The notes: generated by a model not told the origin, from the letters alone. DNA of 64,000 bases from Njordibacter sp028825405 (GCF_047730065.1 NZ_CP159829.1:2931425-2995424), one strand, 5' to 3'; shown: positions 1-9,660, counted from the stretch's first letter. Made by a program: numbers and translations.

Positions 1-57
1 AAGAGTGTAGTGACCATTGGCGTCATTAAAACGGCCTTCAATGTGAGTTACAGACAT
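1..57 (-). CDS. ribH: 6,7-dimethyl-8-ribityllumazine synthase, N-terminal fragment (cut by window edge)
   Basis: Only the first 19 codons are inside the window; the gene runs off the left edge. The minus-strand ATG at 57-55 opens a reading frame starting MSVTHIEGRF, typical of lumazine synthase N-termini, and an AAGGAA ribosome site lies upstream. The enzyme condenses 5-amino-6-ribitylamino-uracil with 3,4-dihydroxy-2-butanone 4-phosphate, the product of the adjacent ribB. The order ribD-ribB-ribH on one strand supports the call, but so little protein is visible that it rests largely on context. Confidence 0.75.
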   Translation of the reverse strand, partial: MSVTHIEGRFNDANGHYTL

Positions 58-90
58 ATATATTCCTTGCAATTACCATGCTGTTTCCAC

Positions 91-1200
91 TTAGTGGTTA
101 CAGTCAATGTACTCTTCTATTTCTAAATCAAAACCTGAAATGGCATTGAATTTCATTTCTTGGCTGAGTAAACGCATCTTGCCTACACCTAAGTCGCGCA
201 AAATTTGTGACCCAGTCCCTACATTTAGATATGCCCCAGAGCCATCTGTATTGAACTGACGCGGGACAGACGTTTCAAAAAAGGCATCAATACTGCCTCG
301 AAGATTACGATCATCCGTTTGGCCCAACAATACTAATACGCCTTGGCCCTCTCTAGCAATTCGCTCTAGCGATGAATCAATAGTCCATTTAGGCAAAGAG
401 GGCACTGCACCCACAAGATCTCGCAATACATCCGCCATGTGCACTCGCACAATGGTGGAGTCCTGAGGCTTAATGTTGCCCATGGTGAGTGCGACATGGG
501 TGCCGCCATAAATGCTGTCTTCATAAGTGTGTAAGGTAAACTCGCCATGGCGCGTGGGCAACGGGTGCGAGCTCACTTTCGTGACCGTCTTTTCATTGAG
601 GTTACGAAAGTGGATTAAATCCGCAATAGTCCCAATTTTTAAATCGTGTTCAGCGGCAAATGTCATAAGGTCATCACGCCGCGCCATGGTACCGTCGTCA
701 TTCATAATTTCGACGATGGCTGCGGCCGGGCTATAGCCTGCAAGACGGGCCAAATCACAGCCCGCTTCCGTATGGCCAGCACGAGTTAACACCCCACCTT
801 CTTTTGCCATTAACGGAAATACGTGACCCGGTTGCACGATGTCTTCTGGCTTAACACTGCTAGCTACAGCGGTGCGAATCGTATAAGCGCGATCGGCAGC
901 AGAAATACCCGTCGTCACACCTTTAGCCGCTTCAATCGACACTGTAAAGTTAGTCTCATAAGCGGTGCCATTACTTTTTACCATCAAAGGTAAATCCAGC
1001 TTTGCGCAATGTTCTCGAGACAAGGTGAGGCATATTAGGCCTCGGGCGTGCTTGGCCATAAAATTAATGTCTTCTGGTCGCACTTGCTCCGCAACCATCA
1101 CCAGATCACCTTCATTTTCACGATCTTCATCATCCATAAGGATGATCATTTTTCCTTGTCGGAGGTCTTCGATAAGTTCGACGGAGGTGTTCATGTTCAT
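91..1200 (-). CDS. ribB: 3,4-dihydroxy-2-butanone 4-phosphate synthase with degenerate GTP cyclohydrolase II-like domain (RibBX type)
   Basis: Makes the four-carbon precursor of riboflavin from ribulose 5-phosphate. The N-terminal half (about residues 5-200) is a full RibB domain with the acidic motif DDEDRENEGD (23-32) and the GHTEAGCDLARLAG motif. The C-terminal half (about 210-365) resembles GTP cyclohydrolase II in fold-level patterns, but the region that should carry the three zinc cysteines has none; the only cysteine there is next to the stop. It is therefore unlikely to have cyclohydrolase activity, so a separate ribA is expected elsewhere. It lies 91 bp downstream of ribD and 33 bp before ribH. 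Met1 and Met3 are both possible starts; the ribosome site is weak. Confidence 0.9.
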   Translation of the reverse strand: MNMNTSVELIEDLRQGKMIILMDDEDRENEGDLVMVAEQVRPEDINFMAKHARGLICLTLSREHCAKLDLPLMVKSNGTAYETNFTVSIEAAKGVTTGISAADRAYTIRTAVASSVKPEDIVQPGHVFPLMAKEGGVLTRAGHTEAGCDLARLAGYSPAAAIVEIMNDDGTMARRDDLMTFAAEHDLKIGTIADLIHFRNLNEKTVTKVSSHPLPTRHGEFTLHTYEDSIYGGTHVALTMGNIKPQDSTIVRVHMADVLRDLVGAVPSLPKWTIDSSLERIAREGQGVLVLLGQTDDRNLRGSIDAFFETSVPRQFNTDGSGAYLNVGTGSQILRDLGVGKMRLLSQEMKFNAISGFDLEIEEYIDCNH

Positions 1201-1291
1201 GCGCTAACCCATGCTTAGTTTCATGACCAGAACAAGAGGTTATTGAGCAGGCCAACGAGCGGGCCATTGTGCCAGATTTCCTGAGCAGTGG

Positions 1292-2431
1292 CTAGTTATC
1301 AGGGCGTTTTGGAGTAGCATCGATACGCCAATCGTTACCCACTTGTGAGATACCTTTAATATCGACATCAACAGCCTGCGCCATTGTGTCCAAGGGTAGA
1401 TTAAATAAAGCTTTAGCCTGACTGCCCAACAACTTGGGCGCCATATACACCACTAAATGATGGGTTAGACCAGCCTTTAAGAAAGCCCCACTTAATCCTG
1501 CACCAGCCTCTACCAGCACCTGATTGCACTGACGTTGGCCCAATATAGTCAGTACTGAGGATAAATCAACTTTACCCTGGTCATCTGCAGCACAGACCAC
1601 TAGCTCCACGCCCATGTCGATCAAAGCCTGGTGCCGCTGCAGGTCGGCCACACAAGTCATGACTAATACTGAACCAAGCTGCTGCAAAATTTTAGCCGAG
1701 GTGGGCAAACGCAACTGGCTATCCAGTACGACACGCAAAGGTTGTTTGATCAACTCAATCGTGGCCTCAGCCACCCCCGCTAAAATCAGTTCATCAGCCC
1801 GCACATTCATGCTTGGATTATCTCGCAATATAGACCCAATGCCAGTAATTACTGCACAACTTTGGGCCCGCAATAGATGCACCTGAGCCCTTGCTTCAGG
1901 TCCAGTAATCCATTGGCTTTCACCAGATTCCATCGCTGTTCGACCATCCAAACTCATCGCCAATTTATTGATCACGTAGGGTTTATTAGTTTTCATACGT
2001 TGCAAAAACCCACGATTAGATCGCTTACATTCTGTCTCCATAATTGGTCCAATAACCTCAATTTTTGCCGTCCTTAGTTGGCTTAGACCCTGCCCTGCAA
2101 CTAAAGGGTTAGGGTCTTGGCAACCGTACACCAAAGCACTTACACCCGCCTCTATGAGGGCTAAGCTACATGGGGGGGTGCGCCCATAATGGCCACAAGG
2201 CTCTAGGGTGACATACGCAATAGCTCCCTTGGCTAAATCACCAGCAGCTTGGATGGCCATCACTTCGGCATGAGGGCCACCTACCTGTTGGGTATATCCG
2301 GTTCCTACGACCTGGTTGTTTTTAACTAACACACATCCAACGGCTGGATTAGGCCGCGCAATCAGCTGTCCAAAACTGGCTTGCTTTAAAGCTAATGTCA
2401 TAAATTCATGGTGCATGGATTGAATCGCCAT
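1292..2431 (-). CDS. ribD: Bifunctional diaminohydroxyphosphoribosylaminopyrimidine deaminase / 5-amino-6-(5-phosphoribosylamino)uracil reductase
   Basis: Catalyses the second and third steps of riboflavin synthesis: zinc-dependent pyrimidine deamination, then NADPH reduction of the ribose. The deaminase domain (about 1-145) has zinc ligands His54 with Glu56 in HAEV, Cys79 in EPCGH and Cys88 in PPC. The reductase domain (about 150-375) contains the MSLDGRTA signature. Length (379 aa) is normal. Its ATG overlaps the nrdR stop by one base (TAATG), indicating translational coupling and one operon. The usual next gene, ribE, is missing. Confidence 0.95.
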   Translation of the reverse strand: MAIQSMHHEFMTLALKQASFGQLIARPNPAVGCVLVKNNQVVGTGYTQQVGGPHAEVMAIQAAGDLAKGAIAYVTLEPCGHYGRTPPCSLALIEAGVSALVYGCQDPNPLVAGQGLSQLRTAKIEVIGPIMETECKRSNRGFLQRMKTNKPYVINKLAMSLDGRTAMESGESQWITGPEARAQVHLLRAQSCAVITGIGSILRDNPSMNVRADELILAGVAEATIELIKQPLRVVLDSQLRLPTSAKILQQLGSVLVMTCVADLQRHQALIDMGVELVVCAADDQGKVDLSSVLTILGQRQCNQVLVEAGAGLSGAFLKAGLTHHLVVYMAPKLLGSQAKALFNLPLDTMAQAVDVDIKGISQVGNDWRIDATPKRPDN

Positions 2432-2895
2432 TAGCTACCCTGGTGCTCTTGTTCTAAGCGCTCAATTTCTTCGCGAAACTCATTAAGGTCTTTAAAACTA
2501 CGATACACAGAGGCAAAGCGCACATATGCCACTTCGTCTAACTGGCGCAATTGTGCCATGACCGCCTCACCCACCAACTGAGTGCCTACCTCGCGCTCTC
2601 CACTCGCACGCAAAGAGTGTTTAATACGATTTAGGCTGGCTTCAATAGCTTCAATACTAACGGGGCGCTTTTCTAGGGATCTTAAGATGCCAGCACGTAA
2701 TTTGTCTTCATCAAAAGGCTGGCGGGTGCCGTCTTGCTTAACCACTCTGGGCATCAATAGTTCGGCCACTTCAAAGGTCGTAAAGCGCTCGTTGCAGGTT
2801 AAGCATTCGCGTCTACGACGAATTTGTTCACCTTCGCTAACTAGTCGCGAGTCGATTACTTTGGTTTCAGGATGAGTACAAAAGGGGCAATACAT
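2431..2895 (-). CDS. nrdR: Transcriptional repressor NrdR
   Basis: Represses ribonucleotide reductase genes in response to nucleotide state. The N-terminal zinc ribbon has Cys3, Cys6, Cys31 and Cys34 followed by the basic stretch around residues 26-29; the rest (about 48-138) is an ATP-cone allosteric domain. Length of 154 aa is typical. It is the first gene of the minus-strand nrdR-ribD-ribB-ribH run, a linkage common in proteobacteria. A TATAAT -10 element lies 43 bp upstream. Confidence 0.96.
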   Translation of the reverse strand: MYCPFCTHPETKVIDSRLVSEGEQIRRRRECLTCNERFTTFEVAELLMPRVVKQDGTRQPFDEDKLRAGILRSLEKRPVSIEAIEASLNRIKHSLRASGEREVGTQLVGEAVMAQLRQLDEVAYVRFASVYRSFKDLNEFREEIERLEQEHQGS

Positions 2896-2920
2896 AGATG
2901 TCTCAGTGAATCTTAAAGGA

Positions 2921-2946
2921 GGCTATTTAAAGAACACATTATAGCC
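2921..2946 (-). promoter_or_regulatory. Possible nrdR promoter -10 region with overlapping inverted repeat
   Basis: A consensus TATAAT on the minus strand (2943-2938) points toward nrdR. It is embedded in an inverted repeat GGCTAT (2921-2926) / ATAGCC (2941-2946), so a regulator could bind over the -10. I see no good -35 at the expected distance, so the call is tentative. Confidence 0.35.
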
Positions 2947-3059
2947 TTAATATTTACTTCTGGGCCAGTTAGCTGGTAGCAGCAAAGAGGTAGGGTATTT
3001 AGTGGATTTATAGCCAAGAACTGCTATTCTGGCGCCCTTGTCTAGTTTAAAGGAATAAC

Positions 3060-3965
3060 ATGAGCAATTTACCGATTGCCGAACTGGCTGCCCTAGCCGC
3101 TGCAGTATGCTGGACTTTTACCGCTATTTTAGCGGCCCCCGGGGTTCACCACTTTGGAGCGGTGGCCTTCAATCGCTATAGAGTCGTCTTTGCTGGGACC
3201 GTGCTGATTGTCATCACCAGCATTATGGGCTTATGGTCAAGCGTCCCTAACAACGCCATGCTCGCCCTAATTGGCTCTAGCTTAGTAGGCATTGTGATTG
3301 GTGATACAGCGCTCATGCAAGCTTTAAAGCGCATCGGACCCCGGCGCAATTCTGTGCTATTTGCGACCAGTGCGCCAATGGCTGCTGGCATGGGCTTTAT
3401 CTGGTTGGGTGAAACCCTTAGCACAAATCTATTAATTGGCTGTGGCTTAATTCTACTGGGCGTTGTGAATGCTGTTTGGTGGGGTCGCAAAAACGAAGGC
3501 CAGCATCGCTTAGAAAAAGTGAGTGGTCATTTGGGTTGGGGGATTTTAATTGGACTGACGGCGGCGTTTGGCCAAGCAGCAGGCGCTGTATTGGCCAAAC
3601 CTGTACTCTTAGCTGGTGCTGACCCTATTGCAGCGTCCGCCATTAGAGTCGGCTTTGCTGCCGTCGTATTATTGCTTGTACGGGCCTTGCCGTTTGCCTG
3701 GGCCAAAGCCAATGCAGCACCGACACCTGCATTCGTGTGGCGCACTATGAGCAGTGCGACCTTAGGATTGGTTTTGGGTATGACTTTGTTGGTTTATGCT
3801 TTAGGTCGAGGTGAAGTCGGCATAGTGATGACCTTATCAGCCATCACACCCGTCATTATTTTGCCTGTGGTTTGGTTCATTACCGGACAGCGACCCAGTC
3901 GTGGTGCTTGGCTAGGCGCAGCCTTGGTGGTGGTCGGCAGCAGTGTGATCTTCTTAAACAGTTAA
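3060..3965 (+). CDS. EamA/DMT-family membrane transporter
   Basis: A 301-aa polytopic inner-membrane protein with two EamA repeats (about 5-140 and 155-300), each with five predicted hydrophobic segments, as in drug/metabolite exporters. The C-terminal repeat ends in the usual short hydrophobic helix (GAALVVVGSSVIFLN). The start is supported by AAGGAA just upstream. It stands alone: divergent from nrdR and convergent with gshA. The substrate cannot be inferred from sequence. Confidence 0.85.
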   Translation: MSNLPIAELAALAAAVCWTFTAILAAPGVHHFGAVAFNRYRVVFAGTVLIVITSIMGLWSSVPNNAMLALIGSSLVGIVIGDTALMQALKRIGPRRNSVLFATSAPMAAGMGFIWLGETLSTNLLIGCGLILLGVVNAVWWGRKNEGQHRLEKVSGHLGWGILIGLTAAFGQAAGAVLAKPVLLAGADPIAASAIRVGFAAVVLLLVRALPFAWAKANAAPTPAFVWRTMSSATLGLVLGMTLLVYALGRGEVGIVMTLSAITPVIILPVVWFITGQRPSRGAWLGAALVVVGSSVIFLNS

Positions 3966-3985
3966 ACCCTTGGTAATGCGCCCAG

Positions 3986-5548
3986 TTACTGGGCCAAATA
4001 GGCTGCCAGAAAATCGTCGAAGGGTTCAGTTTGCTCAGCTTCAATACGCTGTTGATGAGCAATAGATGCAGTGACTTGCTCACTTAACTCTTGTTGGCGA
4101 TGAGAGCTTAGACTCTGTTCTAAGTGATAAGCTTGATGCTGCTGCGCCAACTTAAAGGATAGGGCTTGATGTGACAAGTTGCCATTCGCCATGGCCTCTA
4201 AAACTTGCGCAGACGGTGTCAACGATGAGTCTTTTAGGCGCGCTTCCATAGCATCGATAGCCTCTAATACCTCTGTTTTATCAGGCATTACGTCAACCAC
4301 TAAGCGCAGCTTAGAAATCATCTCAAAGCCCAGCGACTGCAAACTCTTAGGCCCACTGCAAGTTCCAAGCATCAATCCAGGTTTGCGCCCTTGGCGCACG
4401 ACAACGGCTTGATTGGTTTTAATTAAATCGCATTCTTGGTCGCTAATTTCTAGACTTTGATCAAACAAACACCAGCACAAAAAGACATTAATAAACTGAC
4501 TTTGTTGTGCATCAATGCCGAGTGGCAAAAAGGGATTGAGATCTATGTTTCTGACTTCTACGTACTCTACACCAGATTCTTTAAGCGCATGTACCGGCTT
4601 TTGACCGGCGCGAGCTACTCGTTTAGGGCGGATATCACTATAATATTCGTTCTCAATTTGGAGTAAGTTAGCATTGAGTTGACGATAAGCACCATCTACT
4701 TTTACGCCTATGTTCTCGTACTGAGATAGGGGCGTAGAAATAGCATGTTCCAGGGACTTAGCATAGGTATCTAAGTGGTTAAAACACAAATTCAATACTG
4801 ACTGAACTTTATTATTATAGCCCAAGTCACTCATGCGCAAAGAAGTGGCGTAAGGTCCAATTAAGCATCCATCAGGGCCTTCCTCTAAGTCTATCTCACG
4901 GCCTTTAACAAAACTTGAATCTAAGGCTGGTGAGGCTCCAAAAAGATATAATAAAATCCACGAGTGACGCCTAAAATTACGGATCAAACTAAAATATTGG
5001 CTGGAGCGAAAGTCACGCAAGGTCTGTTCATTATTAAGCAGTTGTTGATACGCTGGCCAAAAATGATCTTGCGGCGAGAAATTAAAGTGCAGGCCTGCAA
5101 TAGACTGCATCGTTTTACCATAGCGCCACGCCAAACCAACGCGGTAAGTGTGTTTCAGCTTACCTGTATTGGAGCTCCCAAAGTCTGCAATACGGATATC
5201 ATCCTCACCATCAAGGTAACAGGGCATGCTAGCAGGCCAAACATACTCACCCAACCCCTGCAACTTACTGGCACTGTAACTATGCAATTGCTGCATAAAA
5301 TCTAGGGCAGCAGTAGGGCTTTGGAACACAGGAGTAATGTATTCCAAAAGTGCTTCTGAATAGTCTGTGGTAATGCTGCCATGGGTTAAGCTTGATCCAA
5401 GGGATAGTGGGTGATCCTTATGGCTCACACGGCCACTCAGGTCTACCCTTAAGCCTTCTTTTTCAATTCCACACTGCAAACTCTTCAAGGTTATGGCGAC
5501 AGGTGATTGTTTCACCTGCTGAAGGTGTTGTTGTAAATAAGCGGGCAT
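3986..5548 (-). CDS. gshA: Glutamate-cysteine ligase (gammaproteobacterial type)
   Basis: First step of glutathione synthesis: ATP-dependent coupling of glutamate to cysteine. The protein matches the GshA family of gammaproteobacteria, with GIEKEGLRV near the N-terminus, the TDYSEALLE stretch and YVEVRNIDLNPF in the middle. The open frame extends to a TTG at 5560, but I prefer the ATG at 5548 (520 aa) because GGAG sits six bases before it. The gene is convergent with the DMT transporter and 78 bp downstream of tex. Confidence 0.95.
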   Translation of the reverse strand: MPAYLQQHLQQVKQSPVAITLKSLQCGIEKEGLRVDLSGRVSHKDHPLSLGSSLTHGSITTDYSEALLEYITPVFQSPTAALDFMQQLHSYSASKLQGLGEYVWPASMPCYLDGEDDIRIADFGSSNTGKLKHTYRVGLAWRYGKTMQSIAGLHFNFSPQDHFWPAYQQLLNNEQTLRDFRSSQYFSLIRNFRRHSWILLYLFGASPALDSSFVKGREIDLEEGPDGCLIGPYATSLRMSDLGYNNKVQSVLNLCFNHLDTYAKSLEHAISTPLSQYENIGVKVDGAYRQLNANLLQIENEYYSDIRPKRVARAGQKPVHALKESGVEYVEVRNIDLNPFLPLGIDAQQSQFINVFLCWCLFDQSLEISDQECDLIKTNQAVVVRQGRKPGLMLGTCSGPKSLQSLGFEMISKLRLVVDVMPDKTEVLEAIDAMEARLKDSSLTPSAQVLEAMANGNLSHQALSFKLAQQHQAYHLEQSLSSHRQQELSEQVTASIAHQQRIEAEQTEPFDDFLAAYLAQ

Positions 5549-5626
5549 CTGGTGCTCCAAATAGTGTTAAATAGCCAACGACTAAGGACATAAAAAGCTT
5601 AGTCTAGCTGGGCGTCAAATTCTGTT

Positions 5627-7939
5627 TTAGTTTGCTTTTTTTAAGCGTGACTGAGCTTCCTTTAGCTTTTGCGCCATACTACCCAGCAATTGTTGCGATT
5701 GCGCTGGAGCAGCGCGAGCAGGTTCCTGCGGTGCCACATCGACATTGGGGCGAGACTTGTGAACCTTAGGCTGATCATCTTGGGTTGGCAACTCATCACT
5801 TAAGCGCATAGAGAGTCCAATACGTTTGCGCGGCACATCGATTTGCATTACCTTCACTTTGACAATGTCCCCAGCCTTTACGATGTCATGAGGATCTTTA
5901 ACATACTGGTGTGCTAAAGCCGAGATATGGACCAAACCATCTTGGTGAACCCCAAGGTCTACAAAGGCACCAAAATTAGTCACATTGCTCACAGTGCCTT
6001 CCATGATAGAGCCTAGAATTAACTGCTTAATACTTTCCACACCCTCTGTAAGCTTAGCCATACGAAATTCTGGCCTTGGGTCACGCCCAGGCTTTTGCAG
6101 CTCACTCAACAAATCTTTGAGAGTGTGCTCACCCACGCCTTGATCATGCATTTGTCTAACCTGGATCTGTTGCAGTTGATCACTCCCCATAAGGTCAGAC
6201 ACAGTGAGTTTGAGCTGCCCAGCTAATTGGTCAACTAAAGCATAGGCTTCTGGATGAACAGAGGTGCCATCTAAAGGGTTATCACCACCACGGATGCGTA
6301 AAAACCCAGCACATTGCTCAAACGCCTTATCGCCCAGCCGACTGACTTTAAGCAACTGCTTACGATTATTAAAGGCCCCATTGATATCACGATAGATCAC
6401 AATATTCTCTGCCATGGTTTTATTCAGGCCTGCCACACGCTCTAATAACGGCGCCGATGCAGTATTAAGATCAACGCCCACATTATTGACACAATCTTCA
6501 ACCACATTATCCAGTTTTCGGATCAACTGCACTTGGCTGACGTCATGCTGATATTGGCCTACACCAATCGCCTTAGGTTCAATTTTAACTAATTCTGCTA
6601 ATGGGTCTTGTAGCCGCCTCGCAATCGAGACCGCTCCTCGATAACTCACGTCCAAATCTGGAAATTCTGCCGCAGCAAGGGCCGATGCAGAATAGATTGA
6701 CGCCCCCGCTTCACTAATAATAATTCGTTGGGGAGCGTGAGTTTCTAGGCTTGCTTGAACTTCCTTAACCAGCTTATCAGTCTCGCGCGAGCCCGTTCCA
6801 TTGCCAATAGCCACGAGCTGTATTTGATAAGTTTGGCACCACTTTACCAAAAGGGCTGACGCAGCCTGCCATTTATTATGGGGCACATGGGGGAAAATAG
6901 TTTCGGTGGTCAGCAATTTCCCTGTGGCATCTACCACCACTGCCTTGACGCCAGTACGTAGGCCTGGGTCTAAACCAAGGGTCACCTTATCACCAGCTGG
7001 AGCGGCCAATAATAAGTCTTTTAAGTTATTGGCAAAGACCCCTATGGCGCTGTCTTCTGATGCCTCTCTAACACGGCTAATAAGCGCCGTTTCTAACTGA
7101 CTGGCAAGCTTCACACGCCAAGTCCAACGCACCACTTCGTTGAGCCACTTATCTGCGGCTCGGCCTTCATCCTTAATATTCCAATAAAATGCCACCCTTG
7201 ACTCATAAGGCAAGTGTTCATGTTTAGACCACAGTATAGTGGCCTGCAAAATGCCTTCGTTACGGCCCCTTAATATAGCCAAGGCCCGGTGGGAGGGAAT
7301 CGTCTTTAGCGCTTCTTGAAACTCAAAGTAATCTTGGAACTTGACCCCCACTTGCTCTTTGCCATCAACTACTTGGGTTTGCCATTGCGCATCTTGCCAA
7401 CCAAGGTGACGCAATTCTGCGAGTAGGTCTGCAGCTAAACTAAAACGCTCCATGAGTATTTGCTTAGCACCATTTAAGGCGTCTTTTATATGGGTGATTT
7501 GAAGGTCAATATTAAGATAAGTCTCTGCAACTTGTTCTGGGTCTAGGGTGGGGTCTTTGAGCAGAGCATCCGCCAGTGGCTGCAAGCCTGCCTCTATGGC
7601 AATTTGAGCCTTAGTTCGGCGCTTCGTTTTAAACGGCAAGTATAGGTCTTCTAATCGTGTTTTACTGTCAGCCGCATCAATGAGTTTAGCTAATTCTGGG
7701 GTTAGTTTTTCTTGTTTATCAATGCTATCCAAAATAGTTTTTTTGCGAGCGTTAAGCTCACGCAGGTAGCCAAGACGCTCTTCTAAAGCGCGTAATTGAG
7801 TATCATCCAGTACACCCGTCACTTCTTTGCGATAGCGGGCGATAAAGGGCACTGTTGAGCCTTCATCTAACAATGTAACTGCAGCATCTACTTGCCATCT
7901 TTGAACCGCAAGTTCGGTAGCAATTTGTTGATTTATCAC
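5627..7939 (-). CDS. tex: Tex-family RNA-binding transcription accessory protein
   Basis: A 770-aa nucleic-acid-binding protein of the Tex/Spt6-like family. Visible are the N-terminal helical Tex domain with LLDEGSTVPFIARYRKEVTG, the YqgF-like RNase H fold (about 325-455, LGLDPGLRTGVKAVVV), helix-hairpin-helix motifs (about 490-565), and a C-terminal S1 RNA-binding domain (about 645-720, GTVSNVTNFGAFVDLGV). The tail is low-complexity and charged. The start codon is GTG, with AGAAGGA about ten bases upstream; no ATG fits better. Downstream of pckA and its terminator, so transcribed separately. Confidence 0.95.
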   Translation of the reverse strand: MINQQIATELAVQRWQVDAAVTLLDEGSTVPFIARYRKEVTGVLDDTQLRALEERLGYLRELNARKKTILDSIDKQEKLTPELAKLIDAADSKTRLEDLYLPFKTKRRTKAQIAIEAGLQPLADALLKDPTLDPEQVAETYLNIDLQITHIKDALNGAKQILMERFSLAADLLAELRHLGWQDAQWQTQVVDGKEQVGVKFQDYFEFQEALKTIPSHRALAILRGRNEGILQATILWSKHEHLPYESRVAFYWNIKDEGRAADKWLNEVVRWTWRVKLASQLETALISRVREASEDSAIGVFANNLKDLLLAAPAGDKVTLGLDPGLRTGVKAVVVDATGKLLTTETIFPHVPHNKWQAASALLVKWCQTYQIQLVAIGNGTGSRETDKLVKEVQASLETHAPQRIIISEAGASIYSASALAAAEFPDLDVSYRGAVSIARRLQDPLAELVKIEPKAIGVGQYQHDVSQVQLIRKLDNVVEDCVNNVGVDLNTASAPLLERVAGLNKTMAENIVIYRDINGAFNNRKQLLKVSRLGDKAFEQCAGFLRIRGGDNPLDGTSVHPEAYALVDQLAGQLKLTVSDLMGSDQLQQIQVRQMHDQGVGEHTLKDLLSELQKPGRDPRPEFRMAKLTEGVESIKQLILGSIMEGTVSNVTNFGAFVDLGVHQDGLVHISALAHQYVKDPHDIVKAGDIVKVKVMQIDVPRKRIGLSMRLSDELPTQDDQPKVHKSRPNVDVAPQEPARAAPAQSQQLLGSMAQKLKEAQSRLKKAN

Positions 7940-8024
7940 GGACTAAGCATCCTTCTTATCTCAAAAACTCAACTCAATATAATGGGGGCGCACGGTAGTT
8001 TTTAAAGGCGCCTTTGATCAAGCC

Positions 8025-8052
8025 AAAAAAAAGGGCCTCTAGCGGCCCTTTT
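8025..8052 (-). terminator. Rho-independent terminator of pckA
   Basis: Stem AAGGGCC (8031-8037) / GGCCCTT (8044-8050) with a six-base loop, followed on the minus strand by an uninterrupted T run (complement of 8025-8032). It lies 30 bp past the pckA stop and is oriented for it. Confidence 0.9.
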
Positions 8053-8081
8053 AATTATTGTTAATCTCTGCTTCAGATTAT

Positions 8082-9641
8082 TTAGCTGGGCTGCGGACCT
8101 GCATTAACGATGGCTTCTGAGACACTAAAACGTTTAAAATTTTCATTAAATTTGCCGATTAGAGTGGCAGCCTCTGTGTCGTATGCATCCTGATCTTGCC
8201 AAGTGTTGCGAGGGTTGAGCAAAGCACTGTCTACGCCCTCAAGGGTCGTTGGCACATCAACATTGAGTCCCGCTAAGTGTTGTGTTGCAGCTTCAGCAAT
8301 ATTGCCACTTTGGATGGCCGCAATAATGGCACGGGTAGTTGGAATACTGAAGCGTTTACCGGTACCGTATGAACCTCCCGTCCAACCCGTGTTAACCAAA
8401 TACACTTTGCTACCAAAAGACTCAATACGCTTCATCAAAAGCTCCGCATAAACACCTGCTGGACGAGGAAAGAAGGGGGCGCCAAAACAAGTAGAAAAGG
8501 TCGAGCGGATGGCTGCACTAGAACCCATTTCTGTGGAGCCAACCAAAGCAGTGTAACCACTTAAAAAGTGATACGCTGCAGCTTCTTTAGTCAAGATGGA
8601 TACGGGAGGTAACACACCGGTCAAGTCACAGGTTAAAAATATGATGGCCTCTGGCTCACCCGCTAAATTCTTTTGCGTACGTTTTTCAATATGCTCTAAA
8701 GGATAGGCACACCGTCCATTTTCTGTGATGTCCGTATTATCATAATCAGCTTGTTTACTCTCATCATCTAACCATACGTTCTCGACGATGGCGCCAAATC
8801 TGATTGCATCCCAAATGATGGGCTCGTTCTTTTTACTGAGGTTAATGGTTTTAGCGTAACAACCACCTTCAATATTGAACACCACACCTTCGCCCCAGCC
8901 ATGCTCATCATCACCAATCAAATAGCGCTCTGGGTCTGCAGAAAGGGTAGTTTTACCGGTACCAGACAAACCAAAAAATAAAGTGGTTTTGCCATCATCG
9001 CCTACATTGGCAGAGCAATGCATGGGCAATACATCATGTGCTGGTAGGAGGAAGTTTTGCACAGAGAACATGGCTTTTTTCATTTCTCCCGCGTAGCGCA
9101 TGCCTGCTAATAATACCTTCTGCTGGGTAAAGTTAATCATCACACAGCCATCACTATTAGTGCCATCTCGCTCTGGCTGACACTCAAAATTAGCCACATT
9201 AAGAATTTGCCACTCGCTTTTACCTGCAGGATTGTAGTTTTGTGGCACGATAAATAAGTTTTGGCCAAACAAGTTTTGCCATGCGGTTTGGGTCGTCATA
9301 CGAATAGGAATATAGTGATCATGATCTGCGCCCACATGGACATTGGCCACATACTTGTCTTGGCCAGTTAAAGAGGCTGTGACACGGTCCCATAAAGCCG
9401 CAAATATTTCTGGTGTTACCGGACGATTTACGGCGCCCCATTCGATTTGGTCAGCAGTGCTGGGTTCTTGAACGACAAACCGATCTAGTGGAGAACGTCC
9501 AGTGCGGGCACCCGTGATCACGTTTAGAGCGCCAGTATTGGCTAGAGTGCCTTCGCCGTTGGCGATAGCTTTTTGGATTAAACTCGCCGGAGAGAGTTGC
9601 GTAAAGGTGGTTCCAGTATCAGTAGCTGCAGATGCGTTCAT
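8082..9641 (-). CDS. pckA: Phosphoenolpyruvate carboxykinase (ATP)
   Basis: Gluconeogenic decarboxylation of oxaloacetate to phosphoenolpyruvate with ATP. The 519-aa protein has the RTGRSPLDRF substrate-binding region (about 47-56), the kinase-1a P-loop GLSGTGKTTLS (about 224-234), the metal/ATP motif DDEHGWGEGVVFNIEGGCY just after it, and the C-terminal GWTGGSYGTGKR segment. It is monocistronic: its own terminator follows and the hslO terminator precedes. A strong hairpin lies 19 bp upstream of the start, so regulation at the promoter or leader is likely. Confidence 0.97.
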   Translation of the reverse strand: MNASAATDTGTTFTQLSPASLIQKAIANGEGTLANTGALNVITGARTGRSPLDRFVVQEPSTADQIEWGAVNRPVTPEIFAALWDRVTASLTGQDKYVANVHVGADHDHYIPIRMTTQTAWQNLFGQNLFIVPQNYNPAGKSEWQILNVANFECQPERDGTNSDGCVMINFTQQKVLLAGMRYAGEMKKAMFSVQNFLLPAHDVLPMHCSANVGDDGKTTLFFGLSGTGKTTLSADPERYLIGDDEHGWGEGVVFNIEGGCYAKTINLSKKNEPIIWDAIRFGAIVENVWLDDESKQADYDNTDITENGRCAYPLEHIEKRTQKNLAGEPEAIIFLTCDLTGVLPPVSILTKEAAAYHFLSGYTALVGSTEMGSSAAIRSTFSTCFGAPFFPRPAGVYAELLMKRIESFGSKVYLVNTGWTGGSYGTGKRFSIPTTRAIIAAIQSGNIAEAATQHLAGLNVDVPTTLEGVDSALLNPRNTWQDQDAYDTEAATLIGKFNENFKRFSVSEAIVNAGPQPS

Positions 9642-9660
9642 GTATCAATACCTATGATTT

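Noticed and set aside
1201..1291. FMN riboswitch before ribB
   Set aside because: The gap is too short and lacks the conserved FMN-aptamer blocks.
3980..3994. Perfect 6-bp inverted repeat at the gshA stop
   Set aside because: No T run on either side; too short to call a terminator.
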